Source of the DNA: Streptomyces nojiriensis | GTDB lineage: Bacteria > Actinomycetota > Actinomycetes > Streptomycetales > Streptomycetaceae | DNA: 64,000 bases | Reading direction: 5' to 3' | Assembly: GCF_017639205.1 (NCBI RefSeq) | Contig: NZ_CP071139.1 | Span: 4,386,001-4,450,000 of the forward strand | Shown: piece after piece, positions 24,395 to 33,366 of the stretch | Layout of the letters: each line of letters begins with the position of its first letter | How positions within the stretch are numbered: the stretch's first letter is position 1 | Program-made: the position numbers and the translations under genes | Notes under the pieces: generated by a model | Told to the model about the DNA's origin: nothing | The model's database searches: none | What the model saw: only the letters and a program-made list of their open reading frames with translations

Positions 24395-25666
24395 ATGACC
24401 GACAGCTTTCGCCGCGAAGGCGAGTACCCGCAGGAGAACAGCCCGGCCCAGCACGCGCCGTTCGGCGAGGACTGGCAGCGCGGGCACGACAGGCTGACGC
24501 AGGAGGCCGGAGCCGGGGCCGGGACCGGGACCGGAGCGGGGGCCGGGGCCTACCCGCCGCCGCCCCCGTACCCGCCGGCCGCGCCCGGCTGGCACGAGGC
24601 GCACCTGCCGCCGGTCATCCGGGGCGAGACGGTCCCGGCGTCCGCGGCCGCGGACGGCGGCGGCGGCGGGGGCGAGGGGAGCGGCGAGGGCGGCGGCCCC
24701 GGCCGGCCCGCCCACGCCGCGGCGCCCGCACCCCGTGCCAAGCGGCCGGTCGCGCTGCTGGCCGCCGTCGCGCTCGCCGCGGCCCTGGTCGGCGGCGGCA
24801 CGGCGGCAGCCGTCCAGCAGCTGATGGACCGGCAGGCCGGCAGCACCGGCGGGGTCAACGGCACCAACGTCTCGCAGTCCAGCTCCGGCACCGTCGCCGG
24901 AGTCGCCGAGCAGGTCAGCCCCTCGGTCGTCCGGATCGACGTCCGCACCGGCTCCGGCCAGGGGACCGGCTCCGGCATCGTCCTCAGCGCCGACGGCGAG
25001 ATCGTCACCAACAACCACGTGGTGAGCGGCGCCGCCCAGGTCCAGGTGACGATGAGCGACGGCAAGAAGTACCCGGCCAAGATCGTGGGCACCGACCCCG
25101 ACAAGGACCTGGCCCTGATCAAGCTCCAGGGCGCCTCCGGGCTCAAGCCCGCCGCCCTCGGCGACTCCGGCGGCGTCAAGGTCGGTGACCAGGTCGTCGC
25201 CATCGGCTCGCCCGACGGCCTCACCGGCACCGTCACCAGCGGCATCGTCTCCGCGCTGAACCGCGAGGTGAAGGTGCCCAAGTCCGAGCAGCAGTCACCG
25301 CAGGGCCGGCAGCAGGGCGAGGACAGCTGGCCGTTCTCCTTCGGCGGCCGCCAGTTCAACGGGGACACCGGCTCCGACACCACCTCGTACAAGGCCCTCC
25401 AGACGGACGCCTCCCTCAACCCCGGCAACTCCGGCGGCGCCCTCGTCGACATGAACGGCCGGATCGTGGGCATGCCGTCGGCGATCTACTCCCCCGCCTC
25501 CGGCAACTCCGCCGCCGGCAGCGTCGGCCTCGGCTTCGCGATCCCCGTCGACACGATCAAGGCCGACCTGGACTCCCTGCGCAAGGGCGGCCCCGGCGGC
25601 GCGGGCTCCTCCGACACGGGCACCGGCTCCGGCTCCGCCGCCAACGGCTTCGGCACCAGCTTCTGA
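24395..25666 (+). CDS. HtrA-like membrane-anchored trypsin-type serine protease (no PDZ)
   Basis: A 423-residue protein: a disordered Gly/Pro/Ala-rich cytoplasmic N-terminus (1-118), one membrane helix (PVALLAAVALAAALVGGG, about 120-140) and an extracellular chymotrypsin-fold protease with His208 (TNNHVV), Asp238 (KDLALIK) and Ser346 (NPGNSGGAL). No PDZ domain follows; the tail is Gly/Ser-rich. Its neighbours encode a two-component system like MprAB next to pepD in mycobacteria, pointing to envelope-stress proteolysis. The assignment of the catalytic triad is secure. Confidence 0.92.
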   Translation: MTDSFRREGEYPQENSPAQHAPFGEDWQRGHDRLTQEAGAGAGTGTGAGAGAYPPPPPYPPAAPGWHEAHLPPVIRGETVPASAAADGGGGGGEGSGEGGGPGRPAHAAAPAPRAKRPVALLAAVALAAALVGGGTAAAVQQLMDRQAGSTGGVNGTNVSQSSSGTVAGVAEQVSPSVVRIDVRTGSGQGTGSGIVLSADGEIVTNNHVVSGAAQVQVTMSDGKKYPAKIVGTDPDKDLALIKLQGASGLKPAALGDSGGVKVGDQVVAIGSPDGLTGTVTSGIVSALNREVKVPKSEQQSPQGRQQGEDSWPFSFGGRQFNGDTGSDTTSYKALQTDASLNPGNSGGALVDMNGRIVGMPSAIYSPASGNSAAGSVGLGFAIPVDTIKADLDSLRKGGPGGAGSSDTGTGSGSAANGFGTSF

Positions 25667-25741
25667 CCCGCCCGTGCGAGGCTGGAGGCGCCGTCACGTG
25701 CCGCACTCCACGGCCGACCACCACCCCTGGGAGATCCATCC

Positions 25742-26473
25742 ATGAATCCCGCCGAAGGCGAAGCGCGGATCCTCGTCGTCGACGACGAACCGGCCGTACG
25801 CGAGGCCCTGCGCCGCAGTCTCGCCTTCGAGGGGTACGCCGTGCAGACCGCCGTCGACGGGCTCGACGCCCTCGACAAGGCGGCCTCGTACGCCCCGGAC
25901 CTGATCGTCCTGGACATCCAGATGCCCCGGATGGACGGGCTGACGGCCGCCCGCCGGCTGCGGGCCTCCGGCAGCCTCACACCCATCCTGATGCTCACCG
26001 CCCGCGACACCGTCGGCGACCGCGTCACCGGCCTCGACGCGGGCGCCGACGACTACCTCGTCAAGCCCTTCGAACTCGACGAGCTCTTCGCCCGCGTCCG
26101 CGCCCTGCTGCGCCGCAGCTCCTACGCCGCCGCGCAGGCCCCCGGCGAGAGCCACGAGGACGCCCTGACCTTCGGCGACCTGCGCATGGACCTCGCGACC
26201 CGCGAGGTCACCCGGGGCGGGCGGCCGGTGGAGCTGACCCGGACCGAGTTCACGCTGCTGGAGATGTTCCTCGCGCACCCGCGCCAGGTCCTGACCCGCG
26301 AGCAGATCCTCAAGACCGTCTGGGGCTTCGACTTCGAACCCAGCTCCAACTCCCTGGACGTGTACGTGATGTACCTGCGCCGCAAGACGGAGGCCGGCGG
26401 CGAGCCGCGCCTGGTCCACACCGTGCGCGGGGTCGGCTACGCGCTGCGCGCCGGCGAGAGCGGGCCGGAGTGA
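25742..26473 (+). CDS. OmpR-family response regulator (MprA-like)
   Basis: A 243-residue protein with an N-terminal receiver (phospho-acceptor Asp58 in LIVLDIQMPRMDG, Lys in VKPFELDELFARV) and a winged-helix DNA-binding domain (TRTEFTLLEMFLAHPRQVLT, NSLDVYVMYLRRKTEAGGE). It resembles mycobacterial MprA. The stop overlaps the kinase start by four bases (GTGA), so the pair is cotranslated. It lies 75 bp downstream of the HtrA-like protease, probably part of the same stress circuit. Confidence 0.92.
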   Translation: MNPAEGEARILVVDDEPAVREALRRSLAFEGYAVQTAVDGLDALDKAASYAPDLIVLDIQMPRMDGLTAARRLRASGSLTPILMLTARDTVGDRVTGLDAGADDYLVKPFELDELFARVRALLRRSSYAAAQAPGESHEDALTFGDLRMDLATREVTRGGRPVELTRTEFTLLEMFLAHPRQVLTREQILKTVWGFDFEPSSNSLDVYVMYLRRKTEAGGEPRLVHTVRGVGYALRAGESGPE

Positions 26474-27903
26474 GCCCGGTGGCCAGATTCCGCGCGCTGC
26501 CGCTGCGCTCCCGCCTCGCGCTGCTGGTCACGGTGGCGGTGGCGCTCGCCGTCGCGGCCGTGGCGGCGGTGTCCTGGGTGATGGTCCGCACCCAGCTCCG
26601 TGCGCAGCTGGACAGCTCGCTGCGCGCCACCGACGCCGCGGCCCAGGCCAACCAGGTCTACGCCAAGCTGCGCTGCATCCCCGGCCCGCCCCTGCCGGAG
26701 CAGGCGGCCAACAACCTCAGCGCCCAGGTGCAGATCGTGCTGCAGGACGGCGGCCACTGCTGGGTCGACGGCAACAACACCCTGAAGGTCACCGCGATCG
26801 ACCTGGAGGTCGCCCAGCGACGCCGCGGCCCCGTCCTCTACGACGCGACCACCACCAGCGGCATCCCCGTCCGCGTCTACACGCAACCCGCCCTCGTGGG
26901 CAGTCAGCCCGCCGCACTGACGGTGGCCAAGCCGCTCGCCGACATCGACAAGCCGCTGTCCACCCTGGCCTGGGTGCTGCTCCTGGTCTGCGGCGTCGGA
27001 GCGGTCGGCGCGGGCGCGGCCGGCCTGTGGGTGGCCCGTACCGGACTGCGGCCCGTCGACGAGCTGACCGACGCGGTCGAGCACATCGCCCGCACCGAGG
27101 ACCTGACGGTACGGATCCCCGACGCCGGGGACGACGAGATCGCCCGTCTGTCGCGGTCCTTCAACTCGATGACGGCGGCCCTCGCCTCCTCCCAGGAGCG
27201 CCAGGCCCAGCTGATCGCGGACGCCGGGCACGAGCTGCGCACCCCGCTGACCTCGCTGCGCACCAACATCGAGCTGCTCGCGCGCAGCGAGGAGACCGGC
27301 CGGGCCATCCCGCCCGACGACCGGCGGGAGCTGCTGGCCTCGGTCAAGGCGCAGATGACGGAGCTGGCCTCGCTGATCGGCGACCTGCAGGAGCTGTCGC
27401 GGCCGGACGCCGGAGCGGGCAGCCCGCTCCAGGTGGTCGCCCTGCACGAGATCGCCGGGGCCGCGCTGTCCCGGGTCCGGCTGCGCGGTCCGGAGCTCCG
27501 CTTCGACTCGGACCTGCGGCCCTGGTACGTACGGGGCGAGGCGGCCGCGCTGGAGCGGGCGGTGGTCAACGTCCTGGACAACGCGGTGAAGTTCAGCCCG
27601 TCGGGCGGCACGGTCGCGGTGACGCTGCGGGCGGGCGAGCTGACCGTACGGGACCACGGTCCGGGCATCCCGGCCGCGGACCTGCCGCACGTCTTCGAGC
27701 GGTTCTGGCGGTCCGAGTCGGCCCGCGCCCTGCCCGGCAGCGGGCTGGGCCTGTCGATCGTGGCCCGTACGACGGCGCGCGCGGGCGGCAGCGCCGAGCT
27801 GCGGGCGGCGGCGGACGGCGGCCCGGGCACGGAGGCGGTGCTCCGCATCCCGGGGGCGCCGACCCCGCCGCCCTCCGATCCGTCAGTTGTGCCGGATCAG
27901 TGA
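26470..27903 (+). CDS. sensor histidine kinase (MprB-like)
   Basis: A 477-residue membrane kinase: TM1 about 17-37 (LALLVTVAVALAVAAVAAVS), an extracellular sensor of about 120 residues, TM2 about 158-180, HAMP, HisKA with phospho-accepting His254 (DAGHELRTPLTSLRTNIELL), and HATPase with N box VVNVLDNAVKFSP and G boxes DHGPGIP and GSGLGLSIV. The H-box sequence is as in MprB. The last 21 bases overlap convergently with the end of the phospholipase gene. Confidence 0.93.
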   Translation: MSPVARFRALPLRSRLALLVTVAVALAVAAVAAVSWVMVRTQLRAQLDSSLRATDAAAQANQVYAKLRCIPGPPLPEQAANNLSAQVQIVLQDGGHCWVDGNNTLKVTAIDLEVAQRRRGPVLYDATTTSGIPVRVYTQPALVGSQPAALTVAKPLADIDKPLSTLAWVLLLVCGVGAVGAGAAGLWVARTGLRPVDELTDAVEHIARTEDLTVRIPDAGDDEIARLSRSFNSMTAALASSQERQAQLIADAGHELRTPLTSLRTNIELLARSEETGRAIPPDDRRELLASVKAQMTELASLIGDLQELSRPDAGAGSPLQVVALHEIAGAALSRVRLRGPELRFDSDLRPWYVRGEAAALERAVVNVLDNAVKFSPSGGTVAVTLRAGELTVRDHGPGIPAADLPHVFERFWRSESARALPGSGLGLSIVARTTARAGGSAELRAAADGGPGTEAVLRIPGAPTPPPSDPSVVPDQ

Positions 27904-28791
27904 GGCGACCAGGCCGGAGCGGGTGTTCGGGAAGTCCATCGGGACGATGCCGAGCCCGGTCCGGCCGGCCAGCTCCGCGCCGTCGACGAAGGAGTGGACC
28001 TGCGGGTTCAGCCGGTCGGAGTTCCAGCGCGGCGGCATGTACGCCGAGGTGCTGACGTAGTTCACGAAGAGCCTGCCGGGCTGCTGGACGGCCTTGCGGA
28101 AGTGGTTCTCGATCCGGCCGCGCTTGGCGAAGGGCTCGGTGTTGTAGTCGTCCTGGATGTCGAAGACGTTGCCGTCGCCGTAGCGCAGGCCCGGCAGGCC
28201 GCCGTTGTCGGCGAGCAGGACCACCTTCCCGCGGGCCTGTCCGAGGGCGGGCAGGGTGTCGGCGATCCGGAACAGGGGCCGCCAGCCGCGGTGGTCGAGG
28301 TAGTCGTCGAAGACGGCGCGGAAGGTGGCGTCGCTCTCCCCGGAGTACTCCTGCTTGACGCGCATCAGGACGGTCTCGCCGGGGTGCGCGGCGAGGAAGT
28401 TCCCGCAGGCGACGAGGACGTCCCCGAACATCAGGTCCTGGAAGAAGGCCGCGTGGTGGATGGCGAAGGAGCCGCCCGTGACCCGGCAGCGGACGTCGAG
28501 GAAGCGGATGCCGGAGTCGAGCTGCTGGGCGATCGAGGTGTTCTGGCAGGCGACGTAGAGGCCGCCCTTGGTGGCGCCGGAGTCGTGGGTGCCGGGGATG
28601 GTCATCCGCTGCAGGGGGGTGGAGTCGCCGAGGCCGGCCATCCAGTCCTGGGTGCCGAGCGTCGCGGCCGAGGCGGGTGCGGTTCCCAGTCCGAGGGCCG
28701 CGCCCGCGGCCATTGCTCCGGCCAGGAACGCCCGCCGGTCCATGCCCGCGCCCCTGCCGGCGCCCGTGACCGTGCCCATGCCGATGCCCAT
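27883..28791 (-). CDS. secreted PI-PLC-like phospholipase (X domain)
   Basis: A 302-residue phosphatidylinositol-specific phospholipase C-like enzyme. A twin-arginine signal peptide is evident (MDRRAFLAGAMAAGAALGLG, AxA cut near ASA), preceded by a 16-residue Gly/Met-rich extension if ATG 28791 is used (GAAGGGG RBS five bases upstream); ATG 28743 is the alternative. The two catalytic histidines are in TIPGTHDSG and FAIHHAAF, with IRFLDVRC between. Secreted by Tat; the physiological substrate is unproven. It overlaps the kinase gene end by 21 bp, convergently. Confidence 0.87.
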   Translation of the reverse strand: MGIGMGTVTGAGRGAGMDRRAFLAGAMAAGAALGLGTAPASAATLGTQDWMAGLGDSTPLQRMTIPGTHDSGATKGGLYVACQNTSIAQQLDSGIRFLDVRCRVTGGSFAIHHAAFFQDLMFGDVLVACGNFLAAHPGETVLMRVKQEYSGESDATFRAVFDDYLDHRGWRPLFRIADTLPALGQARGKVVLLADNGGLPGLRYGDGNVFDIQDDYNTEPFAKRGRIENHFRKAVQQPGRLFVNYVSTSAYMPPRWNSDRLNPQVHSFVDGAELAGRTGLGIVPMDFPNTRSGLVASLIRHN

Positions 28792-28866
28792 GCCCGCCCC
28801 TTCGCCGACCCGGTGATGGCCGGATTATGGCGTGCACACGTCAGCTTTACCATCTGTCGGCAGTGG

Positions 28867-29436
28867 TCATCTTTCGAGCAGCTCGACCATGGAGCGCAGC
28901 CCCTGCAGGAGCTCGCCGCCGTCGGGAGCCTGCTCCGGATCGGTCAGGGTCTGCACCATCACCCCGCTGAGCAGCGCGATGTGCATCGAGCCGAGGGACC
29001 GCACGTCCGCCTCGGAGACCTCCTCCTGCGGCACCCCGCGCAGGGCCGCGGCCACCATCCGCCGGTTGCGGCGCTGCACCTCGGCGAGGATCGCGAGCAG
29101 TTCGGGTGAGGACTGCGCGTGGACGAAGGCCTCGACGGAGGCCAGCCAGAGCCAGCGCGTCTCGCCGAAGTCGCGGATCTTGCGGTCCCAGGTGTCGGCG
29201 TAGCGCTCCCCCGCGGTCTCGCCCTCGCCGGTGAGCCGGCCGGACCCGGCGGCCCACTCCTCCATGGCGGCGAACAGGGCCTGGTTGAGGAGGGCCTCCC
29301 GGGATCCGAAGTGGTAGCCGATCGCGGCCATGCTCACCCCCGAGGCCGTGGCGACATCGCGCACGGTCGTGCGCAGGTAGCCCTTCTCCTCCAGGCAGCG
29401 CCGCGCTCCGGCCAGCAGGTCCTCGCGATTTCCCAT
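28867..29436 (-). CDS. TetR-family repressor
   Basis: A 189-residue regulator with an N-terminal TetR HTH (LLAGARRCLEEKGYLRTTVR, DVATASGVSMAAIGYHFGSR) and a helical ligand domain containing WDRKIRDFGETRWLWLASVE. ATG 29436 is preceded at exactly six bases by TACGAT, so the mRNA should be leaderless. It is divergent from the alpha/beta hydrolase, with a long inverted repeat between them. It most likely represses itself and the hydrolase; the ligand is unknown. Confidence 0.9.
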   Translation of the reverse strand: MGNREDLLAGARRCLEEKGYLRTTVRDVATASGVSMAAIGYHFGSREALLNQALFAAMEEWAAGSGRLTGEGETAGERYADTWDRKIRDFGETRWLWLASVEAFVHAQSSPELLAILAEVQRRNRRMVAAALRGVPQEEVSEADVRSLGSMHIALLSGVMVQTLTDPEQAPDGGELLQGLRSMVELLER

Positions 29437-29458
29437 GCGGGGATCGTAGCCGCGCCCC

Positions 29459-29506
29459 GATTTGGGCAAGCGCCCTACACATTCGTATTGCGCGTGCGCC
29501 CAAATC
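29459..29506. promoter_or_regulatory. inverted repeat between divergent tetR and hydrolase genes
   Basis: GATTTGGGC (29459-29467) is repeated as GCCCAAATC (29498-29506) with a 30-bp spacer. Sits upstream of both start codons, in the shared promoter region. TetR sites are usually shorter dyads, so this may be two half-sites or a loop. Confidence 0.5.
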
Positions 29507-29561
29507 CTGGCAGGCTTCAGACACCGGCAGATCGGAAGATCGACGAAACGGGGAGGACGCC

Positions 29562-30350
29562 ATGCAGCGCCACGAGATGAAGATCGACGACCGCACCCTG
29601 TCCTACGTGGACTCCGGAGGCACCGGCCGCCCGCTCCTGGCCCTGCACGGCGGCCTGTCCGAGGGCCTCGCCTTCGCCGGGCTCGCCGCGCACCTCGGCG
29701 ACGCCTGGCGGGTCATCGCCCCCGACCAGCGCGGCCACGGCAGCTCCGACCGGGCCCCCCACTACCGCCGCGAGGGCTACGTCTCCGACGCCGTCGCCCT
29801 CCTCGACCACCTCGGCCTGGACGCCCCCGTGGCCCTCCTCGGCTACTCCCTCGGCGGCCTCAACGCCTACCACCTCGCCGCCGCGCACCCCGACCGGATC
29901 TCCGCACTCATCGGCGTCGACGCCACCATCGAGATCCGGCCCGCCACCGAGGGCCCCCTCTTCGACTTCCTGCACGCCATGCGGTACACCGCCCCCACCC
30001 GCGAGGAACTCCTCGAAGCCGCCGGGCCGGTGGGCGCCCAGTTCGTCGAGCAGGCCCTGCGCCCGCTCCCCTCCGGCGAGGGCTGGCGGCTGCCGTTCCA
30101 CCCCCAGGACATGCTCGACTCCATCGAGGCCTGCCGGGGCGACCACTGGGACACCTGGCTCGCGAGCACCTGCCCGGCCCTGCTGATCCACGCGGTCCAC
30201 AGCCAGGTCCTGCGCCAGGACACCGCCGACGCGATGGTCGCGCGCCGCCCCAAGACCTCGTACACCCCCCTGGACGGCGACCACTTCGTGCCCTTCACGG
30301 ACCCGGACGGCTTCCACACCGCGGTCGGGACGTTCCTGGCCACCCTCTGA
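29562..30350 (+). CDS. alpha/beta-fold hydrolase
   Basis: A 262-residue hydrolase with the nucleophile elbow GYSLGG, oxyanion region LHGGLSEG, DQRGHGSSD and a C-terminal GDHFVPF His. The catalytic acid is probably in the HAVHSQ-to-RRPKTSY stretch and is not obvious. GGGAGGA precedes the ATG. Divergent from tetR and probably its target. The substrate (ester, epoxide or lactone) cannot be read from the sequence. A bidirectional hairpin follows. Confidence 0.87.
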   Translation: MQRHEMKIDDRTLSYVDSGGTGRPLLALHGGLSEGLAFAGLAAHLGDAWRVIAPDQRGHGSSDRAPHYRREGYVSDAVALLDHLGLDAPVALLGYSLGGLNAYHLAAAHPDRISALIGVDATIEIRPATEGPLFDFLHAMRYTAPTREELLEAAGPVGAQFVEQALRPLPSGEGWRLPFHPQDMLDSIEACRGDHWDTWLASTCPALLIHAVHSQVLRQDTADAMVARRPKTSYTPLDGDHFVPFTDPDGFHTAVGTFLATL

Positions 30351-30390
30351 TCCGCCTGGTCCCCGCGCCACGGGGGTGCCCGGGGAAACG

Positions 30391-30430
30391 CCGAAGGGGC
30401 GGCGGGCCGACCGGCCCACCGCCCCTTCGG
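30391..30430. terminator. bidirectional terminator between hydrolase and nucleotidase
   Basis: 12-bp stem (30391-30402 with 30419-30430), one mismatch, then a further 5-bp stem and a 4-base loop. It lies between two convergent genes (stops at 30350 and 30450), so it serves both. Confidence 0.8.
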
Positions 30431-30449
30431 GCGCGCTGCGTGCGGGGGG

Positions 30450-32264
30450 TTACTTGATGACGGTGATGCGGTTCGCCGCCGGCGGGGCGATCGGGGCCTC
30501 CGCCGTCGACTTGCCCAGGAAGGCGTTGAACGCCTCCAGGTCGGGCACGCCGACCAGCTTGTTCTTGTGGTCCTTCAGGACGGTGAAGCCGTCACCGCCG
30601 CCCGCGAGGAACTCGTTCATCGCGACCCGGTAGGTCTTGGCGGGGTCGATCGCCGCGCCGTTCAGCTTCACCGAGTCCACGACGATGCGGTCCGCGCCCG
30701 TCTTCGTCATGTCCAGGGTGTAGGTGAAGCCCTTCGAGACCTGGAGGATCTTCGGGTTCGGGCCGTTGACCGGGCCGGTCACCTGCTGCTGGAGCGCGGT
30801 GATCAGCTGCGCGCCCGTCAGGTCCACGATGTTCATCAGGTTGTTGAACGGCTGGACCGTGTAGGACTCGCCGTAGGTCACGACGCCGTCGCCCTCGGCA
30901 CCCGCGGCCTTGTAGGCCAGGTCGGCACGGATGCCGCCCGGGTTCATGAGGGCGAGCTGCGCGCCGCCCTTGGCTGCCGGGGCCGTGGCTTCCAGCTGCG
31001 CGTCGGCGATCAGGTCGCCGAGCGGCTTCTCCGGGGCCTCGGAGCCGCGGCCCGCGATGTCCGCCGAGATGTAGCCCATCGGACGGCCGGCGACCGGGGC
31101 CGCGAGCGCGTTCCAGCGGGTGATCAGCTCGGTCATGTCCGGGGCCTTGGGCACGTCCCGGGTGACGGCCTTGGTGACCGGCTTGGGCGCGGAGACCGCG
31201 GTGCGGACGATGTCCTTGGTCTGGCGGTCGTACGTCAGCGTGGTGTCCGTGAACGCGCGGCCGTAGGAGGCGGCCGAGGTCACCATGCGCGGGTTGCCGG
31301 CCGGGTCGGGGATGTTGCACGCGTACGCCTGGTGCGTGTGGCCGGTGACCAGCGCGTCGACCTTCGGGTCGATGTTCTTCGCGATGTCCACGATGGCGCC
31401 CGAGACGCCGGCGCCGGCCCCCGGGACGTTGCAGTCGTAGTTGTACGCGCCGCTGGCGGGCAGGCCGCCCTCGTGGATCAGCGCGACGATCGACTTCACG
31501 CCCTGCTTGTCCAGCTCGGCGGCGTACTTGTTGATCGTCTCGACCTCGTCGCCGAACTTGAGGCCCTTGACCCCGTCGGCGGTCACGACGTCCGGAGTGC
31601 CCTCCAGGGTGACGCCGATGAAGCCGATCTTCACGTCGCCCTTCTTCCAGATGAAGGTGGGCGACATCAGCGGACGCTTGGTCTTCTCGTCGGTGACGTT
31701 CGCGGCGAGGTACTTGAACTCGGTGCCCGTGTACTCCTTGCCGAACTCGAAGCAGCCGTCGACCGGGTGGCAGCCGCCGTACGCCATGCGGCGCAGCTCG
31801 GTCTTGCCCTCGTCGAACTCGTGGTTGCCGACGCTGGTGACGTCCAGCTTCAGCTTGTTCAGCGCCTCGACGGTGGGCTCGTCGTGGAAGAGACCGGACA
31901 GCATCGGGCTGCCGCCGATCATGTCACCGGCCGCGGCCGTGACGGAGTACTCGTGGCCCTTGCGGGCCTCGCGCAGGCCGGTCGCGAGGTACTCGACACC
32001 GCCCGCGGGTATCGCCTTGGTGGTGCCGTCGGCCTGACGCTCGGTCACGGTGCCGGAGGAGCCCTGCGGGGGCTCCAGCGTGCCGTGGAAGTCGTTGAAC
32101 GACAGCATCTGCACATCGACGGTCCGGCTCTTGGCCGCACCGCCACCACTCGCGGCACCGGCCGGAAGTGCGGCGGCGACCATGGCCCCGGCACCGGCCG
32201 TGACGGCGAGGGCGGTGAGGGTCAACCGGCGGGTTCGGCGGTGCCGTTGTGGCGTCGCTGACAT
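30450..32264 (-). CDS. secreted 5'-nucleotidase / UDP-sugar hydrolase
   Basis: A 604-residue protein: signal peptide (RHRRTRRLTLTALAVTAGAG, cleavage near AGAAS), metallophosphoesterase domain with FNDFHG, GDMIGG, SVGNHEFDEG and TGHTHQAY, then the C-terminal substrate domain (MNPGGIRADL, FNNLMNIVDLTG, LAGGGDGF). It releases phosphate from nucleotides outside the cell. The homologue SCO4152 is, as I recall, phosphate-regulated. AAGGGG precedes the ATG. A single GTTGACC-like PHO half-site can be seen upstream but is not convincing. Confidence 0.93.
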   Translation of the reverse strand: MSATPQRHRRTRRLTLTALAVTAGAGAMVAAALPAGAASGGGAAKSRTVDVQMLSFNDFHGTLEPPQGSSGTVTERQADGTTKAIPAGGVEYLATGLREARKGHEYSVTAAAGDMIGGSPMLSGLFHDEPTVEALNKLKLDVTSVGNHEFDEGKTELRRMAYGGCHPVDGCFEFGKEYTGTEFKYLAANVTDEKTKRPLMSPTFIWKKGDVKIGFIGVTLEGTPDVVTADGVKGLKFGDEVETINKYAAELDKQGVKSIVALIHEGGLPASGAYNYDCNVPGAGAGVSGAIVDIAKNIDPKVDALVTGHTHQAYACNIPDPAGNPRMVTSAASYGRAFTDTTLTYDRQTKDIVRTAVSAPKPVTKAVTRDVPKAPDMTELITRWNALAAPVAGRPMGYISADIAGRGSEAPEKPLGDLIADAQLEATAPAAKGGAQLALMNPGGIRADLAYKAAGAEGDGVVTYGESYTVQPFNNLMNIVDLTGAQLITALQQQVTGPVNGPNPKILQVSKGFTYTLDMTKTGADRIVVDSVKLNGAAIDPAKTYRVAMNEFLAGGGDGFTVLKDHKNKLVGVPDLEAFNAFLGKSTAEAPIAPPAANRITVIK

Positions 32265-32433
32265 TTAGTCCCCTTATGTGACAGCGGTAGAACGTGGGAG
32301 GTCCGCCGAAGCCTATGGTCAACGCGCGTAGCTCTACCAGGGGGTAGGGGTATCGCGTTGGTTACGCGCAGAAGAAGGACCGACCTCGCGCCCGCACTCC
32401 GCCCGCCACCCGCGGCGGTCGTAGGCTCGTGCC

Positions 32434-33360
32434 ATGACTGACGCAGCAGCGGCCCTGGAGCCGGGACGGCAGATTCAGACCCTCGACGAGCTGACGGAGG
32501 AACAGGCGATCGCCGTACTCGACCTGATCGAGGACGCGGCACGCACCGACGGCACCACCGCCGTGTCCGAACAGGGCCGGCTCCAGCTGCGCGGCGGACC
32601 GCGCGAGGGGATCCGGCACTTCCTGCTCACCGAAGGCGGCCGGCTCTCCGCATACGGGCAACTGGAGGACACCGACCCGGTGGAGGCCCCGGCCGCCGAA
32701 CTCGTCGTGCACCCGGCGCTGCGCGGCCGCGGGCACGGGCGGGCCATGGGCACCGCCCTGCTCGCCGCCTCCGGCAAGCGGCTGCGGGTATGGGCGCACG
32801 GCGGGAAGTCGGCCGCCCGGCACCTCGCGCAGGTGCTCGGCCTGACCCTCTTCCGCGAGCTGCGCCAGCTGCGCCGGCCGCTGGCCGGCGGGGACCCGCT
32901 GCCGGAGCCGGTGCTCCCGCCGGGGGTGACCGTACGGACCTTCGTGCCCGGCGCCGACGACAAGGCCTGGCTCGCGGCGAACGCGGCCGCCTTCGCCCAT
33001 CACCCGGAGCAGGGCTCGCTGACACAGCGCGACCTGGACGACCGGATCGCGCAGCCGTGGTTCGACCCCGAGGGCTTCTTCCTCGCGGAGCGCGACGGCG
33101 AGCTCGTCGGCTTCCACTGGACGAAGGTCCACGCGGCGGAGCAGTTGGGCGAGGTCTACGTGGTCGGCGTCCGCCCCGGCGCCCAGGGCGGCGGCCTCGG
33201 CAAGGCCCTCACCGCGATCGGCCTGCGCCACCTGGCGGCCCGGGGCCTGCCGACGGCCATGCTCTACGTGGACGCCGACAACCCGGCGGCCCTGGCCGTA
33301 TACGAGGCCCTCGGCTTCACCACCCACGAGGTGGACCTGATGTACCGCACGGAAAGCTGA
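32434..33360 (+). CDS. mshD: mycothiol synthase MshD
   Basis: A 308-residue tandem-GNAT enzyme that acetylates cysteinyl-glucosaminyl-inositol, the last step of mycothiol synthesis. The N-terminal GNAT is degenerate; the C-terminal one has GVRPGAQGGGLGKALTAIGL and ends YEALGFTTHEVDLMYR. TAGGCT lies exactly six bases upstream of the ATG, so the mRNA is likely leaderless. It pairs functionally with mshA at the left end of the window. Confidence 0.95.
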   Translation: MTDAAAALEPGRQIQTLDELTEEQAIAVLDLIEDAARTDGTTAVSEQGRLQLRGGPREGIRHFLLTEGGRLSAYGQLEDTDPVEAPAAELVVHPALRGRGHGRAMGTALLAASGKRLRVWAHGGKSAARHLAQVLGLTLFRELRQLRRPLAGGDPLPEPVLPPGVTVRTFVPGADDKAWLAANAAAFAHHPEQGSLTQRDLDDRIAQPWFDPEGFFLAERDGELVGFHWTKVHAAEQLGEVYVVGVRPGAQGGGLGKALTAIGLRHLAARGLPTAMLYVDADNPAALAVYEALGFTTHEVDLMYRTES

Positions 33361-33366
33361 AGCCCC

